Assembly (NCBI GenBank): GCA_949987705.1
Contig: OX465281.1
Location: 144,694,876 to 144,758,875, forward strand
Length of the DNA stretch: 64,000 nucleotides
DNA from: Thereva unica
Taxonomy: Eukaryota; Arthropoda; Insecta; Diptera; Therevidae
Direction: 5' to 3'
Both the position numbers and the translations under genes were made by a program. Shown in pieces: positions 63,109-64,000 of this stretch. The notes beneath the pieces were generated by a model. It ran no database searches, was not told the origin of the DNA, and saw only the letters and a list, made by a program, of their open reading frames with translations. Position 1 is the stretch's first letter. Each line of letters starts with the position of its first letter.

Positions 63109-63613
63109 AGGGATTCTTCCCATGCAGCTAGGTACTGCCAGGACGATACAAGGACACAACAACCTACTACACGTAGTAAGACTAAAACAATACGAACAAA
63201 GTATAGACAAAATAACAGTATCACTTGACAACTTTGAACGATTAAACTTAGACGAAACGAAGAACTCAATAAATATAACTAAAACAAAACTAAACGAACT
63301 AAGACATAAACTAGTATCGCTAATCCCTAGACTCAGGAAAAAAAGAGGACTTATTAACGGACTAGGAAGCGTAATTAAAAGTATCACGGGGAATATGGAT
63401 GCCAATGATGCACTCGAATTAAATAAACAAATTGATAATATAATGAAAAATGAAAACAATATTAACGATCAAATAAATCAACATTTATCCAACGATATTC
63501 AACGAGATAAATACAACAGTTACAACGAAAAACTTAAAGCTAAAAAAAACTGGAGAATTACCAATTTTCAGAACGAGGATTCGTGCAACTCCTGGAATCA
63601 TATGTGCAACTAG
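63056..63613 (+). pseudogene. env: env remnant, N-terminal part
   Basis: It opens at ATG 63056 just after a likely splice acceptor (AAATTTCAG at 63042-63050), as expected for the spliced env mRNA. A furin-type site RLRKKR with a following GLINGLGSVIKSITG fusion-peptide-like stretch lies at about residues 90-110, characteristic of insect errantivirus Env. Downstream helical regions (QIDNIMKNENNINDQINQHL) follow, and the frame stops at 63613. It is much shorter than the usual ~450-500 residues. No signal peptide is visible at this ATG. The central ectodomain is missing and the C-terminus is in another frame, so Env is not functional. Confidence 0.8.
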
Positions 63614-63807
63614 ATGATCTCTACAAATCAACAGGACTAAACAGCATCATCTGTATAGTAATAATCATCTTGGCCTTTCTTTGGATGTACTCCAAATTTC
63701 TTAGGAATAGCAGAACATACAACAGCAGTCCATCTACAATACCCAACATCGCTCCTGCCAACGAACCTCCAAGGATTCAGTTTCTTTGGCCGTCGCTCAG
63801 CACCTAG
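63583..63807 (+). pseudogene. env remnant, C-terminal membrane anchor
   Basis: In the -1 frame relative to the N-terminal piece: LESYVQLDDLYKSTGLN, then the hydrophobic STGLNSIICIVIIILAFLWM anchor and a short Pro/Ser-rich cytoplasmic tail ending before the polypurine tract. It is the expected C-terminus of an errantivirus Env. The junction with the N-terminal piece follows an A-rich stretch (AAAAAAAACTGG near 63542). Confidence 0.75.
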
Positions 63808-63815
63808 GGGGGAGG
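63803..63815 (+). promoter_or_regulatory. Polypurine tract
   Basis: CCTAGGGGGGAGG immediately before the 3' LTR; primes plus-strand DNA synthesis. Confidence 0.8.
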
Positions 63816-64000
63816 AGTTACATACCCATAAGCATTTACACATAAAATTAGACCACCAATAAATTTCCGCTGTAATAACATTTTTTATTAAAATCAATTA
63901 TGATTAACAGACAATTTCATAAGGTTCAAATTCTTTTTCACCTTGGTAATTTCCTGCCATGCGCAGACATTTTTCGCGGAATTTTAAGAAATCAACATAA
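63816..64000 (+). mobile_element. 3' LTR of the errantivirus-like element (cut by window end)
   Basis: It starts AGTTACATACCC and is identical to 57175-57359 over all 185 visible bases. The end and the target duplication lie outside the window. Confidence 0.92.

Overview
This window is AT-rich eukaryotic DNA, almost certainly from an arthropod and most likely an insect. It is packed with transposable elements and contains no host gene I can name with confidence. Insect origin is suggested by an errantivirus-type (gypsy/17.6/297-like) LTR element with an env remnant, BEL/Pao, LOA-like and CR1-like non-LTR elements, a Penelope-like element, mariner, Helitrons of the kind common in insects, and a Polinton/Maverick remnant. 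The species cannot be resolved from the sequence.

Layout. 1-1088: two joined 3' portions of a Helitron-like family (full copy at 37571-39197). 1089-3530: nothing recognised. 3530-5740: a hAT-type transposase remnant, fused to an RNase H fragment of a non-LTR element and split by a 331-bp MITE with TAA target duplications. 6230-19700: a rearranged non-LTR block. An LOA-like ORF2 is joined tail-to-tail to a CR1-like element, and 1.64 kb across that junction is tandemly duplicated. The second unit carries a 2.4-kb Helitron whose empty site survives in the first unit. An inverted partial copy of the same chimera follows. 20128-23340: an inverted pair of tRNA-derived SINE arms, a TIR element holding three copies of a short hAT-like MITE inside one 8-bp target duplication, and another SINE. 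24290-26350: a decayed Penelope-like element with a hammerhead-like motif beside it. 26809-27345: a hAT MITE with a perfect 8-bp target duplication. 28251-32620: two or three Helitron units, one with the N-terminus of a Rep/helicase protein. 33519-37560: an RTE-like fragment, then BEL/Pao pol and its 3' LTR. 37571-41250: the full Helitron-like copy and a second CR1-like family interrupted by a SINE. 41553-45815: four inverted-repeat elements and one unassigned ORF. 47003-56650: a broken Polinton.

The Polinton part holds a BIR-domain protein, a retrovirus-type integrase with chromodomain, a packaging ATPase, a small basic protein, a phosphoprotein-like protein and a capsid-like fragment. It has been invaded by two related non-LTR copies, a pogo-like element and a mariner. 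The mariner is split in turn by a young errantivirus-like element (57175 to the window end). That element has full-length pol, gag open from its probable start, a canonical -1 slippery heptamer between them, LTRs identical over the visible 185 bp, and an env that has lost its centre.

Insertion order can be read directly in several places: Polinton, then mariner, then errantivirus; LOA/CR1 chimera, then tandem duplication, then Helitron. The window is best read as a nested TE cluster, probably gene-poor or heterochromatin-like DNA.
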